Notes under the pieces: generated by a model
Told to the model about the DNA's origin: nothing
What the model saw: only the letters and a program-made list of their open reading frames with translations
The model's database searches: none
In this document: positions 1 to 10,200 of the stretch, in pieces
Layout of the letters: every line of letters begins with the position of its first letter
Numbering within the stretch: the first letter of the stretch is position 1
NCBI RefSeq assembly: GCF_900094705.1
Contig: NZ_FMAR01000007.1
Coordinates: forward strand, 1 to 64,000
DNA: 64,000 bases
From: Chitinophaga costaii
GTDB taxonomy: Bacteria > Bacteroidota > Bacteroidia > Chitinophagales > Chitinophagaceae
Direction of reading: 5' to 3'
Position numbers and translations under genes: made by a program

Positions 1-87
1 GACACCCTTGCTCTTGGCTAATGGTTGGCGATTACATACCCCCATAACGGACTTACACCGTCTAGTTTATCGCCATGCGTGGCGCAC
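1..87 (-). mobile_element. Group IIC intron, 5' end (domain I), cut by window edge
   Basis: Read on the minus strand from base 87, the sequence opens GTGCGCC and then follows the start of domain I of class IIC introns: a GCATGG segment, CTAGACGGTGTAAGTCCG, and ATTAGCC followed by GCAAGGGTGTC at bases 20-1. From memory this matches the Oceanobacillus iheyensis O.i.I1 type almost element by element. Group IIC introns are self-splicing retroelements that insert just behind rho-independent terminators, and here the first intron base directly follows a terminator U-tract (see 88-125). Only the first 87 bases are in the window; whether a maturase/reverse transcriptase follows cannot be seen. Confidence 0.85.
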
Positions 88-125
88 CAAAAAATCCCGC
101 CCCCTGGCGGGAGCGGGTTATCGTG
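88..125 (-). terminator. Rho-independent terminator, intron target
   Basis: On the minus strand a CCCGCC / GGCGGG stem (bases 96-111) is followed by ATTTTTTG, ending the 553-143 gene. The group IIC intron begins immediately after this U-tract, which is the standard insertion preference of this intron class. Confidence 0.85.
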
Positions 126-142
126 TTATTTGTTGTCAATGC

Positions 143-553
143 TTATTGGTAGATCAATTGTTCGTCGCGGTCTTCCACCCGGATCTTTCTCAGAAATTCG
201 TCGAACCCATCTCCTTCGTGGTTGCTATAGGCACCGAAAGCATCTAGGACATAGCCCTTTTTGCCTTCACCATCTTCCATCACGTACACCACGCTGGAAT
301 CGGAGGGGTCGGACTCTCCTTCAAAGCGGTAGGTTTTAATGATGATCAGGTCTTCAGGATTATAGATCTTACCGGTTTTCGGGCTTTGCATGCGCCCATG
401 GTCCGACATTTTAAATTCATCGTCCAATCCTTTTTCGCGGAGTTTTTCCAACACGCGGCTGAGGGTGGTCATTTCTGCTGGCTTTTCCATAAAGTACGGT
501 ATTAGTTCGATAGGGCTAAGACACAAATCATGCCGGTCGAAGCGCATGGGCAT
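143..553 (-). CDS. Small conserved Bacteroidota protein (often labelled 'phosphoribosylpyrophosphate synthetase')
   Basis: This 136-residue protein resembles a family of about 100-residue Bacteroidota proteins that databases often name phosphoribosylpyrophosphate synthetase. I see no PRPP-binding motif, so that name should not be trusted. Landmarks are a conserved FEGESDPSDSSVVYV block around residues 77-91 and KGYVLDAFGAYS around 99-110. The family usually starts near residue 22 or 28 (Met at 490 or 472), but a strong AGGAGG lies 10 bases before the ATG at 553, which favours the longer form. It sits 31 bases behind the TIM-barrel gene and shares its terminator, so the two are probably one operon. 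Function unknown. Confidence 0.75.
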   Translation of the reverse strand: MPMRFDRHDLCLSPIELIPYFMEKPAEMTTLSRVLEKLREKGLDDEFKMSDHGRMQSPKTGKIYNPEDLIIIKTYRFEGESDPSDSSVVYVMEDGEGKKGYVLDAFGAYSNHEGDGFDEFLRKIRVEDRDEQLIYQ

Positions 554-584
554 CCGGTAATACCCTCCTGCCCTATACCATTCC

Positions 585-1565
585 TTAACTCAAAGCCGCT
601 CCTACTTTCAGCAACAGGTCTTTGGTTTTGCGTATGCCTTCTTCTTCGGTGAACTGGGTTCCTTCGTATTCTACCCCTACGTAACCATGGTAGCCGGCAG
701 CTTTTACGATGCCCATCATCTTCAGGTAATCGGTTTCTGTGCAGTTGCCGGCGGCATCGAAATCGTACGTTTTAGCACTTACGCCGGCGGCGTAAGGCAT
801 TAGTTCCGTAACACCCTTATAGCGGTCATATTCTTCCTCGCAGGTTTCGTGTCCGTTCACAGGGGTGCCACGTTTCAGGCAAAAATTGCCAAAATCCGGC
901 AGGGAGCCGCCATTGGGTACTTGTTTCAGCACACCGGCCAGCCAGGCCCCGTTAGAAGAAATGCCGCCATGGTTTTCCACGATTACCTGGATATTGTGGG
1001 GTTTGGCAAATGCGGCCAATTGCTGCAGGCCTTCTACACTGGCAGCGGCTACGACGGCAGGGTCGCCTTCGCGGCCTGCATTTACCCGAATGGCATGACA
1101 GCCCAGGTATGCAGCGGCTTCCACCCATTTATAGTGATTCTCCACCGCTTGTTTGCGGAGTTTATCATCGCTGTGTCCCAACTCTCCTTCCCCATCGCAC
1201 ATAATCAGCACACTGCGCACATCATTGTCGGTGCAGCGTTGTTTCAGGTTGGCGAGATAGGCTTTATCGGTGGCTTTGTCTTTAAAAAATTGGTTTACAT
1301 ACTCCACGGCGTGGATGTCGAACTCCTTGGCGGCCCGCAGGGGAAAGTCCAGGTGATTCATTTTTCCGGAAAAAAGGGCTTTATGAAAAGACCATTCTGC
1401 CAAGGAGATCTTAAAGAACAGGTCTTGTTCCGTGGGCTGCTCTTTTGCAGCAGTGCCAGTCCGGGTGGCGGCATTGGCAAATCCAGGCATTACGGCGGCG
1501 CCCATGGTAAATAGGCCAAGCTGACGCAGAAAGTCTCTGCGGTTGGGTACGGAACGGTGTTGCAT
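585..1565 (-). CDS. Tat-exported sugar-phosphate isomerase/epimerase-like TIM barrel
   Basis: A 326-residue protein of the AP-endonuclease-2/xylose isomerase-like TIM-barrel family (hydroxypyruvate isomerase and inosose/sugar epimerase relatives). The N-terminus carries a twin-arginine signal (NRRDFLRQLGLF, then a hydrophobic stretch ending near ANA), so it acts folded in the periplasm. Expected metal-site segments are visible: IRVNAGREGDP, VIVENHGG and a C-terminal VGVEYEG. The start was chosen at MQHRS because the upstream in-frame Met would put an unsuitable segment before the Tat motif. Substrate unknown. The following small gene is probably co-transcribed. Confidence 0.85.
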   Translation of the reverse strand: MQHRSVPNRRDFLRQLGLFTMGAAVMPGFANAATRTGTAAKEQPTEQDLFFKISLAEWSFHKALFSGKMNHLDFPLRAAKEFDIHAVEYVNQFFKDKATDKAYLANLKQRCTDNDVRSVLIMCDGEGELGHSDDKLRKQAVENHYKWVEAAAYLGCHAIRVNAGREGDPAVVAAASVEGLQQLAAFAKPHNIQVIVENHGGISSNGAWLAGVLKQVPNGGSLPDFGNFCLKRGTPVNGHETCEEEYDRYKGVTELMPYAAGVSAKTYDFDAAGNCTETDYLKMMGIVKAAGYHGYVGVEYEGTQFTEEEGIRKTKDLLLKVGAALS

Positions 1566-2339
1566 GAAGCAGTTTTTTTTTGCGTGGAAAAAATAATACA
1601 ATCCGTGGCATGGTAATGCTACCTAAACAAAATACGTTTTTTCAGCGGAAAGTAAAAGTATGGTGGATGGATGGCCACCATGCGAGAAATTCCGCAAAAC
1701 ATCAACGCTAAGTGGAACCACCGAACGTGTTTTACGGGAGCAATACTTTCTACTACATTTAATTGAACGACTGTTTACATGTGGAAGGTGAAATATGGGT
1801 TTTCTTTTTAAACAGATGGTGAAACGACTGCGGGTAATTGGTAGGTAATTCCAGAAACGGATAAATTGAAAGAAGTTTATCAATATGACAGGATGCCTGT
1901 CGGAATAATTTATAGAATGCTAAGCAACGACGGTTTGTAAAGGATATTGTAGTAAAAAAACGAGAAGTACCAAGCCGCCTATTGGTTTGCATCAATAAGA
2001 ATGACAGGGTTTTAAAAAAGGATCGGCCCGAGAAGAATCAAAGGCCGATTAAATATATATCCATTGTTTGTTAACCCAACGTAAAATTCGGAATTTGAAT
2101 TTAATATTTATGTTAACTGCTAGTTAACGTAAAAAGCTTACTCCTAGGGCATTCGCAAGGTTACCGGTTTCTCAGAATCGTATATAATTATTTTGTAATT
2201 GTATAACTACAAAAAAAAATATTTCAAACAATAGGATTCCTAATTATAGGTGAGCAGTATTTTGGATTTGCAAATCCTCTTCAACCGGCCCCCACACCCT
2301 ACTGGCAATCCTAAAAAATTTACTATGTTTGTTTTCACT
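1566..2339. other. AT-rich divergent intergenic region
   Basis: About 770 bases separate the divergent TIM-barrel and recQ genes. No convincing reading frame or RNA gene is seen. Three GTTAAC sites occur within about 60 bases (2067-2072, 2112-2117, 2123-2128), the last two forming GTTAAC-5-GTTAAC, which could be an operator or chance in AT-rich DNA. Confidence 0.5.
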
Positions 2340-4481
2340 ATGCAGGAAAATGGAACGATCGTCCAGGCAAGGGCGATTTTGAAGCAATACTTCGGCTACG
2401 AACAATTCCGGCCGTTGCAGGAAGAAATTATCGAAAAAATTCTACAACAGCAGGACGTGCTGGTGCTGATGCCTACCGGCGGGGGAAAGTCTATTTGTTA
2501 CCAGGTACCCGCCCTGGTGTTTCCCGGGCTTACCATTGTGATATCCCCCCTCATTGCCCTTATGAAAGACCAGGTAACAGCGTTGAAAGCCAATGGAATT
2601 GGCGCGGCTTACCTGAATAGTACCATTGGAATGGACGAAGAGCAGTGGATTAAACACGAATGCGTGCAGGGGCGTATTAAGCTCCTGTATATATCGCCAG
2701 AAAGGCTACAGACGGAACTTCGCGCTTTTTTGCCCGGATTGCCGGTGAGCCTTATTGCCATTGATGAGGCCCATTGTATTTCCCAATGGGGGCATGATTT
2801 CAGGCCGGAGTATACCCAACTGGCCAGTTTGAAGACCTATTTCCCGAAAACACCCCTGGTGGCCCTCACGGCCACAGCCGACAAAACCACCCGGAAAGAT
2901 ATCCTGCAACAACTGGCATTGCCGCAGGCCAATGTGTTCCTGGCTTCTTTTGACCGACCTAACCTGAGCCTGCAAGTACGCAGTAATATACAAAAGCGGG
3001 AAAAGATGGAGGAAATCAAGGATTTTATCCAGTCCCGCCCACAGGACAATGGCATTATTTACTGCATGAGCCGCAAAACCACGGAGGAGGTGGCGGCGGA
3101 ACTCGGTGCCGCACTGCGGCCCCAGGGCATTTCAGTAGCTTACTATCATGCCGGTATGCCTGCCGATTACCGCGACGCGGTACAACAGGACTTCATCAAC
3201 GACCGTGTGCAGGTGATGTGCGCCACCATTGCTTTTGGCATGGGGATAGACAAGAGTAATGTGCGCTGGGTTATGCATTACAACCTACCCCGCAATATGG
3301 AAGGTTATTACCAGGAAATAGGCCGGGCCGGGCGCGATGGGCTGCCCAGCGATACCATCCTGTATTTTAATATGGGCGATCTGAACATGCTGACCCGTTT
3401 TGCCCAGGAAAGCGGGCAGCAGGAGATGAACATGGAAAAGTTAAACCGCATGCGTCAATATGCCGAGGCTAATACCTGCCGGCGCAAGGTGCTGCTCTCC
3501 TATTTTGGCGAAACGCTGGAGCAGCAGTGTAATAATTGCGATGTATGCGCCAATCCCCGCTCCTTCTTTGATGGCACCCTGCTCACCCAAAAGGCCTTGA
3601 GTGCCCTGCTAAGGCTACATGAACGCGTGGGTAGCCAAATGCTCATCGACGTGCTGCGCGGCTCCCAACGGGCGGAGATATTGCAGCATGGCTACGATAA
3701 GATTAAAACCTACGGCGCCGGCGCCGACGTGAGTAACCGCGACTGGCAGCAGTACTTGTTACAACTGCTAGACCAGGGTATTGTAGAAATAGCCTATGAC
3801 GAAAATTTTACCATGAAGGTGACCGACTTTGGTAAAACCATCCTGGCAGAAAAGCGCAGTGTGCAACTGACCCGCCCCGTGGATTTTGTACCCAGCAAAC
3901 CCACCAAAGAAAAAAACACCAGGGAAAAGAAAGCTAAACAGGACATACCGGCAGACGAGCAGCTATTTGAAGCGCTGCGTAAACTGCGCTACGGCATAGC
4001 CAAAGAAGAAAATATACCTGCCTATGTGATCTTTAACGATAACACGCTGAAGGAAATGGCAGCCCATATGCCGGTTAATATGAACGCTTTGAAACGCATC
4101 CCTGGCGTAGGTGATGCCAAGGCCGCCAGGTATGGCGAACGCTTTACTCACGCCATCCAGGATTTCATGTACACTTACCAAAAAAAAGATACTTATAGCC
4201 AAACCTGGGAGCTGTATGAGCAAGGGCTATCCGTGGAAGACATTGCCACGCAGCGGGGACTTACGCAGAATACGATTATCCTGCATTTGCAACACTGGGC
4301 GGAGAAAGGAAAGGAAGTGCGTTTTCAGGACCTGGTGGCACCAGACCTGTTGCTGAAAATGCGGCCCGTGTATGCCCAGTTGCAGGTGACCGACAAGTTA
4401 AAACCTTATTATGAGCACTTTAACGGCACAGTGTCTTACGATGAGATCAGGCTGGCCTTACTGGCCTTACAGGAAAGGTAA
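2340..4481 (+). CDS. recQ: ATP-dependent DNA helicase RecQ
   Basis: A 713-residue RecQ helicase that unwinds DNA 3' to 5' in recombination and fork repair. In order: helicase domains with Walker A PTGGGKS near residue 50, DEAH box in IDEAHCISQWGHDFRPEY, and motif VI in EIGRAGRDG; RecQ zinc-binding region (CRRK with CNNCDVC); winged helix; HRDC domain around residues 550-620 (LKRIPGVGDAKAARYG); and a C-terminal helix-turn-helix extension (GLSVEDIATQRGLTQN) usual for Bacteroidota RecQ and absent from the 609-residue E. coli enzyme. The ATG at 2340 was chosen because upstream in-frame Met codons only add a non-conserved leader. Confidence 0.95.
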   Translation: MQENGTIVQARAILKQYFGYEQFRPLQEEIIEKILQQQDVLVLMPTGGGKSICYQVPALVFPGLTIVISPLIALMKDQVTALKANGIGAAYLNSTIGMDEEQWIKHECVQGRIKLLYISPERLQTELRAFLPGLPVSLIAIDEAHCISQWGHDFRPEYTQLASLKTYFPKTPLVALTATADKTTRKDILQQLALPQANVFLASFDRPNLSLQVRSNIQKREKMEEIKDFIQSRPQDNGIIYCMSRKTTEEVAAELGAALRPQGISVAYYHAGMPADYRDAVQQDFINDRVQVMCATIAFGMGIDKSNVRWVMHYNLPRNMEGYYQEIGRAGRDGLPSDTILYFNMGDLNMLTRFAQESGQQEMNMEKLNRMRQYAEANTCRRKVLLSYFGETLEQQCNNCDVCANPRSFFDGTLLTQKALSALLRLHERVGSQMLIDVLRGSQRAEILQHGYDKIKTYGAGADVSNRDWQQYLLQLLDQGIVEIAYDENFTMKVTDFGKTILAEKRSVQLTRPVDFVPSKPTKEKNTREKKAKQDIPADEQLFEALRKLRYGIAKEENIPAYVIFNDNTLKEMAAHMPVNMNALKRIPGVGDAKAARYGERFTHAIQDFMYTYQKKDTYSQTWELYEQGLSVEDIATQRGLTQNTIILHLQHWAEKGKEVRFQDLVAPDLLLKMRPVYAQLQVTDKLKPYYEHFNGTVSYDEIRLALLALQER

Positions 4482-4482
4482 T

Positions 4483-4504
4483 GGCTGGGAAGCCAGCCCT
4501 TTTC
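4483..4504 (+). terminator. Terminator after recQ
   Basis: GGCTGG-GAAG-CCAGCC stem followed by CTTTTC, two bases after the recQ stop codon and touching the end of the convergent glycosyltransferase gene. Confidence 0.7.
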
Positions 4505-5987
4505 AGGGCCGGTAGCCCACACACTCGTACACCATAAAGGTGCGTACTACGGCCCCATTCCGCATTACCACAATGCGTTTCAAAGGGATTACCTTTTCAA
4601 AATATTGATTGATCTCCACCGGGTAGGAGGTTGTCTTAGGCACCGGCCTAAAACCGTTGTTATTCGAATCCACGAACAGGGCGCTGCGTCCTTTCAGTGA
4701 ATGTAAGTCAGTGCCAACAAAGTCGAATTGCAGGGCCGGGCGGTGAAGGATATTTACACTGTACACCTCTTCGTTCAGGTAGAAATTGAGTACGGCGGAG
4801 GTTTTATAATCGTCTGCCGAAAAAATAAAATGATTTGGATATAACGTTTGGATGCTGCGCATTTCACTGGCCAGGGTATCCCAGCCCACCCAGGTATCGT
4901 CTGAACGGATGGGTACAAGGTAAAACAACACCTCTACGGCCAGCACTCCATGTACTACCAGGGAAAAAATATACTGGACCCGCAGCCACTTTTGTGAGCA
5001 GTAAATGCTTACCCAGATAATGCCCGTCAGGTAAGCCGGCATCATCCAGTTTAGTTTCACCCAATAAAAAGGCGACAATAAAAAGAACCCGAGAAACAGG
5101 GGTACAAAAAAGCTGAGCAGGAATAACTGATGCGCGGAAATGCGCTTCCAACGCAGGAACACCCGCCCTATGGTTTTCCAAAGCAATATCACCAGCGCAA
5201 AGAATAGCACTGGCAATAAAATGGCGCTTTGGTGTCCTATAACTCCCAGAAAATCCAGGGGATGTATTTGTACATGGCTGCCCGCTGCCTGCATACGGGA
5301 GGAAGATTGAAAGCGGAAAGAGGCGAACCCGTTTTGTACGTTCCAGATGATCACTGGCAGGGTCATGATACCAAAAGACAATAGCGTACCCACATACCAG
5401 CGGGAAAACAACCACCGGCGATGCGCGGCAGACAGCAGTAAAAACAAGGTAAGCCCCGCTGGCAGGAATACTGCCGTGTATTTACTATCGAAAGAAAGGC
5501 CCATGAAAATACCGGCCATTATCCAACTGGCTTTCTTTTCCCGGAAAATGGCCTGGTATAAAAAACACAGGGATAAGCACCACATCAGCAGCAAAGGAAT
5601 GTCTGGAGTAGACACCAAGCTGAGGATGGTGATCATGAAAGTAGACATTAAAAGCAGCAAAGCACGCTGCCGGCGCCCGTCCGGCAGGAAGTAACCAGCC
5701 AGTTGATAGAACACTACCATCATTAAGTTGGTGACCACCGTATCGGCCAGCTTTAGGGCAAAGACATGCCGCCCGAAAACGGTGGTAAAGATGCGGAGCA
5801 TCCAGGCCACAGCTGGCGGATGATCGAAGTAAGACAGGGAAAGATGCTGGCTGTAAAAAAAGTAATAAGCATCCTGGGGCATCATACCCATGAGCGGAAC
5901 AAAAGCGAGCCGCAACACCGTAATACACAACACAGCGATCCACAAAAAGCGGTCTTTTTTCAAACCAGCTATAAAACGATTATCCAT
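4503..5987 (-). CDS. Glycosyltransferase family 39 (ArnT/PMT-like) membrane protein
   Basis: A 494-residue polytopic inner-membrane protein with about ten hydrophobic segments. The first periplasmic loop holds the GT39/GT83 signature PQDAYYFFYSQHL followed by SLSYFDHPPAVAWMLRIF, typical of transferases that use polyprenyl-phosphate sugars to modify lipid A or proteins. The ATG at 5987 is preceded by AAGGAAAAGATA, a reasonable ribosome site; an upstream in-frame ATG at 6116 would add 43 residues with no family resemblance. Acceptor and sugar cannot be told. The gene stands alone, convergent with recQ. Confidence 0.85.
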   Translation of the reverse strand: MDNRFIAGLKKDRFLWIAVLCITVLRLAFVPLMGMMPQDAYYFFYSQHLSLSYFDHPPAVAWMLRIFTTVFGRHVFALKLADTVVTNLMMVVFYQLAGYFLPDGRRQRALLLLMSTFMITILSLVSTPDIPLLLMWCLSLCFLYQAIFREKKASWIMAGIFMGLSFDSKYTAVFLPAGLTLFLLLSAAHRRWLFSRWYVGTLLSFGIMTLPVIIWNVQNGFASFRFQSSSRMQAAGSHVQIHPLDFLGVIGHQSAILLPVLFFALVILLWKTIGRVFLRWKRISAHQLFLLSFFVPLFLGFFLLSPFYWVKLNWMMPAYLTGIIWVSIYCSQKWLRVQYIFSLVVHGVLAVEVLFYLVPIRSDDTWVGWDTLASEMRSIQTLYPNHFIFSADDYKTSAVLNFYLNEEVYSVNILHRPALQFDFVGTDLHSLKGRSALFVDSNNNGFRPVPKTTSYPVEINQYFEKVIPLKRIVVMRNGAVVRTFMVYECVGYRP

Positions 5988-6165
5988 TATCTTTTCCTTA
6001 AAAAGCATTCCTGTGGCAAAGAATGCGACTATGCCCTCCGGCCGATTAACTGCTAAAAACGATGATAATTCTGTTGATACGCTGAAGTGGTGGGTTACAC
6101 CAGTTTCCGTAAACACATGATTGGGTTAAAAGTACATTAAAATAACATTAGAACATAGTACAAAC

Positions 6166-6212
6166 AAAAATGCTACCAGCTAAGGGTGATAGACCCTTGC
6201 TGGTAGCATTTT
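6166..6212. terminator. Bidirectional rho-independent terminator
   Basis: A long perfect stem (ATGCTACCAGC with GCTGGTAGCAT, plus an inner AAGGGT/ACCCTT) flanked by A-run and T-run on both sides. It ends the four-gene minus operon that finishes with porP/sprF. Confidence 0.9.
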
Positions 6213-6234
6213 TTTTAGCAGTCTTACACGTTCA

Positions 6235-7227
6235 CTAATTAAACAGGTGTATGGTGAGTGCCACTTCAAATGTACCATCTACATAAGATTTTATTCCCCC
6301 TGTCTGGGAGGTATAAAATCCCTGTAAACCCAGGATAGACTTATACCTAAAGCCCACACCGGCTGTAAAACTTTTTGTGGTGTGGTATAAGCCAGTAATG
6401 TTAAAAGCATTATGCAGGAAAGCTACATTGGCGCCAAAGTCAAAAATATCGTCGTACCCTTTCACACTGCGGTAGGCCACCTTGGGTTCCACCGTGCTTA
6501 CGGCATCACCGGTAAGGAAGCGGTATCCTACGGCGGAATAGAAGATAGTACCTCCATTCACCGCATCGTTAGGATCTTTTTTGATCATGCTGATCACGTT
6601 GGGCAGGGAGGCCTGTACGGTGAGGTGGGGGGCGGTGTAGGCCATGCCATACTCGCCATCAAAATAATTATCGCGTTGATTGTAGCGGGCCACGGAGGGG
6701 TCGGAATTATCGCCATTAATATTTTTGCGGTCTATGAAAGTTGTATTAAAAGCCAGCGTTAGTCCAAAGTGTATTTGTTTGGCAGGGTCGTTCAGGGGTA
6801 AATGATAGGCGTAAGATAAGCCTACCCTTGTGCGTTGGATAAGGCCTGCCTGGTCATTAAAAATATTGAGTCCCAGCCCTACCCTTTTGCCGGCATACAT
6901 ATCTGCCGTCAGGTATTTAGTTTCCGGCGCCCCCTGTATGTCCGACCATTGCCGGCGGTAGGCGGCGTTGATGTGCAAGCCCGTATCCAGCCCTGCCATG
7001 GCGGGGTTGGCGAGATATTGATTCTGGAAATACTGCGTAGCCGAAGGCTCCAGCAGCGCGGGAGTGCTGTTGGTAGATTGGGCAAGGGCGGAAAACTGCC
7101 AGCTCATGCAGAGGGCAACCACCAGCAGGCCTGCCAGGCAACGTACCCTTATCCAACGCGTAAGGGCCAGCGCCGGAGTTCCCTGCTGCGCTACTTCCGC
7201 TTTATGCTTATAGTTTATAATTTTCAT
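6235..7227 (-). CDS. PorP/SprF family type IX secretion membrane protein
   Basis: A 330-residue outer-membrane protein of the PorP/SprF family. The typical early motif is present after the signal segment (residues about 30-50): FQNQYLANPAMAGL, then AYRRQWSDIQGAP and KRVGLGLNIFNDQAG. SprF-like proteins partner with the adjacent giant adhesin to get it through or anchored at the type IX system; genes for the two normally lie together, as here, 26 bases apart. This is the last gene of a four-gene operon ended by the strong hairpin at 6166-6212. The first 25 residues before the hydrophobic core are rather long, so a later start is possible. Confidence 0.9.
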   Translation of the reverse strand: MKIINYKHKAEVAQQGTPALALTRWIRVRCLAGLLVVALCMSWQFSALAQSTNSTPALLEPSATQYFQNQYLANPAMAGLDTGLHINAAYRRQWSDIQGAPETKYLTADMYAGKRVGLGLNIFNDQAGLIQRTRVGLSYAYHLPLNDPAKQIHFGLTLAFNTTFIDRKNINGDNSDPSVARYNQRDNYFDGEYGMAYTAPHLTVQASLPNVISMIKKDPNDAVNGGTIFYSAVGYRFLTGDAVSTVEPKVAYRSVKGYDDIFDFGANVAFLHNAFNITGLYHTTKSFTAGVGFRYKSILGLQGFYTSQTGGIKSYVDGTFEVALTIHLFN

Positions 7228-7253
7228 TGTACAACGTCTAAACGTAAACCTTA

Positions 7254-10200
7254 TTAATATTTATCGCGGATAATCGTTATGTAACCCTTGGCAATATGCT
7301 GGCCCGGGCCATAATCGATGATGTAATAGTAAGTACCCTCAGCCAGTGGTTGCCCATTCACGGTGCCCTTCCAGTCGTTGGTGTAGTTTTTCTTGTTATA
7401 CACCAGGCGGCCCGTACGGTCGAAGATTTTTACTTCATTATTCGGGAACAGGTCTATATTTTTCACCACCCAATGATCATTCTTGCCGTCTCCGTTTGGC
7501 GTAAGGATGTTGAGGGCGTTTTCCGATATTTCGGAAGACACCTGCAACGACACGGAAGCCGTGTTCGTACAGCCGGCATCGTTAGTCACCGTTACGCTGT
7601 AGGTGGCGCTAGACAGAGGCCTTACGCTGATGGTAGCAGTACCCTGGCCGCTAATGATATCGGCCGTACCTGTCCAGGCGTACCGGGTAGCCTGATCACT
7701 GTTGGCCTCCAGGCTTACATAATCGCCTTTGTTGATAGACAGGCCTACATTGCTGGTGATGGTCAGTGCCGGTGGCTGGGCAATGCTGAGGGTAAAGCTG
7801 GTGCTGCGGGTGTCTAGGCCCCCGTTTGCCGTTCCGCCATTGTCTTTCACCGTTACCGTGATCTGTGCTATGCCGTACTCCCCTTCTTTTATGGTGTAAT
7901 GAATGGTAGCCTTGCCGGCACCATCATCGGAAATGGAGAGGGTTTCGAAAAGAGGCTTATTGGAGGATACCGCCAGCGTGTAAGTTTGTCCTGCCTCTAC
8001 TGCGGATATACCACTTACCGCGATGGTCTGATCATCGGTGGTGGCACATACCGTGGCATTGCTCACCGGGTTAATCACTGGTGCCTGGTTTACAAAGTTT
8101 ACGGTAATGGTAAAGTCTTTCTCAAATGTTTGCCCATTACTGTCGGTGGTACGGATGCGAATGCTGTAGCTGGACTTCGCCGCATAGTCAATGGCAGCAT
8201 TGGTTTGCAACTGGCTTCCACTGATGTTGAAGGCTGCGTCATCCGCGCCGCCAGCCAGCGTGTAGGTAAAGGTTACGGCTGGCTGCGCTGTAGTGCTGCC
8301 CAAAGTGCCCACGGTGGTGTGTAGCGGGGAACGGTCGTTTACGGTATTGTTGCTTAGGGTAATGTCTGTGGGTGACAGGAATCTCGGAACGATCTTCACC
8401 TGTACCGGCACTTGGATGCTGGTGTTGTAGCCATCGGACACCGTAACCTGGAAGGTGATAGTTTGGTTAACGAGCTGGTTCAGCGCGGCTGTGTTTTTCA
8501 CTGTAAGCTCGCCGGATGAAGCCTGTAGCGAGAAGGCTGCCAGGCCTGCTCCTGCTGCATCGTCGCTCACCAGTGTCCATGCCTGCAAGATACCTCCACC
8601 GGCAGGGTCATGACCAGCGAGGGTACCGGTGAGGGTGCCGGCGGCATCGTCGGTGGTGGCGGTGAATGCCTGTGCGGATGCGATCACGGGTGCCACGGCG
8701 TCTACCTTCACGTTGCTGGTATTGCCCACATTATTCAGGGTAAGTACGGCATCGTTACCCACTGCATCGCGGATGGTAGCGCTATTGCCTGTTATGGCCA
8801 CTGGAAGGGATATGCCATCAGCATCTGCATCGCCCACCTGCACCGTGTAATTAAAGGTGGCGCTGGTAGGAGTGCTGCCTTGCAGCGTTGCTGCGTGCGT
8901 GTCGCTGCCGATCACCAGGTTGAGGAAGGGCGCACCCGTGATAGTGACCGGCTCACTGAATTGAACGGTGAAGCTCAGCACATCGCCGGCCACATAGGTC
9001 TTATTGAGGGGTACAATTACACTGGTTACTGTTGGCGCAGTGATATCATAGGTGAAAGTGAGGGTATTAGAAATAACGTTATCGTTGGTGGCGGCATCTT
9101 GTGCGGCGCCGGCTGGCACCTGTATGGTTACCGCTCCATCTGCATCAGGCGTGATGGTGGCGGTGTAGGTGATGTTATCCGCCGTTTGCAGGTTGCTGGC
9201 CGTACCGTTAGTAACATTGATATCTGCCGTAGATAGGCCGGTAACCGCCTCACTGAAGGTGATGGTAACGGGGATGGCTGTACGCAGTGGTGAAGTAGCG
9301 GTGCTGCTGAGTGTTACGGTAGGCGATTGGGCATCTACCAACACCTGGGCCGTGCTAGCTATGTTGTTTAGGGTGAGTACGGCAGCATTGCCCGCAGCAT
9401 CGGTAAGCGTGCCACCATTGGCCAGCAGTGCGGCCCCTGGCGTTATCCCGTCGTTATCGTTATCGCCTGCTTTTACGGTATATGTGAAGGTCAATGCCGT
9501 GCTGCCGGTACCATCGGTATAATCTGCATTCACGGTGGAAGTACCAATCGTGATGGGCAGTTGGGGTACCCCGGTTACCGTTATATTTTCGGAGAAATGT
9601 ACGGTGAAGGTTAGCTTATCACCCGCTTTATAAGTACCATTGGCAGGTATCGCTACACTGGTTACAGTGGGGGGAGTAAGGTCTACCACCAGGCTGTAAG
9701 TATTGCTCACCGGGCTACTATTTCCGGCGGCGTCAGTAGCGGTGGCGGTGTAGTTGTACGTTCCTGGTGCCAGGTCGCCGGTAGAGAATGTCCACTTACC
9801 AGAAGCATCTGCACGGGTTGTTACGGATACGGCACCATCACGGGAAATTTTTACCGTGCTATTGGCTTCTGCCGTGCCTTGCAGGACGTTGTTTGCCGTG
9901 TTAGACGGATTGTTACCATCTACGCCGGTAATTACGGGCGCTGCGGGAGGCGTGGCATCGTAGATAAAGGTGAGGAGATTGGATTCGATGTTATCGTTGT
10001 TGGCGGCATCGTGTGCGGCGCCGGCTGGCACCTGTATGGTTACCGCTCCATCTGCATCAGGAATGATGGTGACGGTGTAGGTAATGTAATTTGAAGTTAC
10101 CAGGTACTTAAGCTTAATGTTGCTAATGGAGATACCTGACACGGTGAAATCGTTGACTTCCTCACTGAAGGTGATGATAACGGAGAAGGAAGTACCCAGT

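Noticed and set aside
8..339. Two plus-strand reading frames of 79 and 104 codons at the window start
   Set aside because: They run across the group IIC intron, its terminator and the reverse strand of the small conserved gene; no family resemblance.
2324..2331. TATGTTTG matching the Bacteroidota -7 box next to the recQ start
   Set aside because: It overlaps an ATG codon of the coding-like leader and no upstream TTTG lies at the right distance; the same chance match occurs at 47644-47651.
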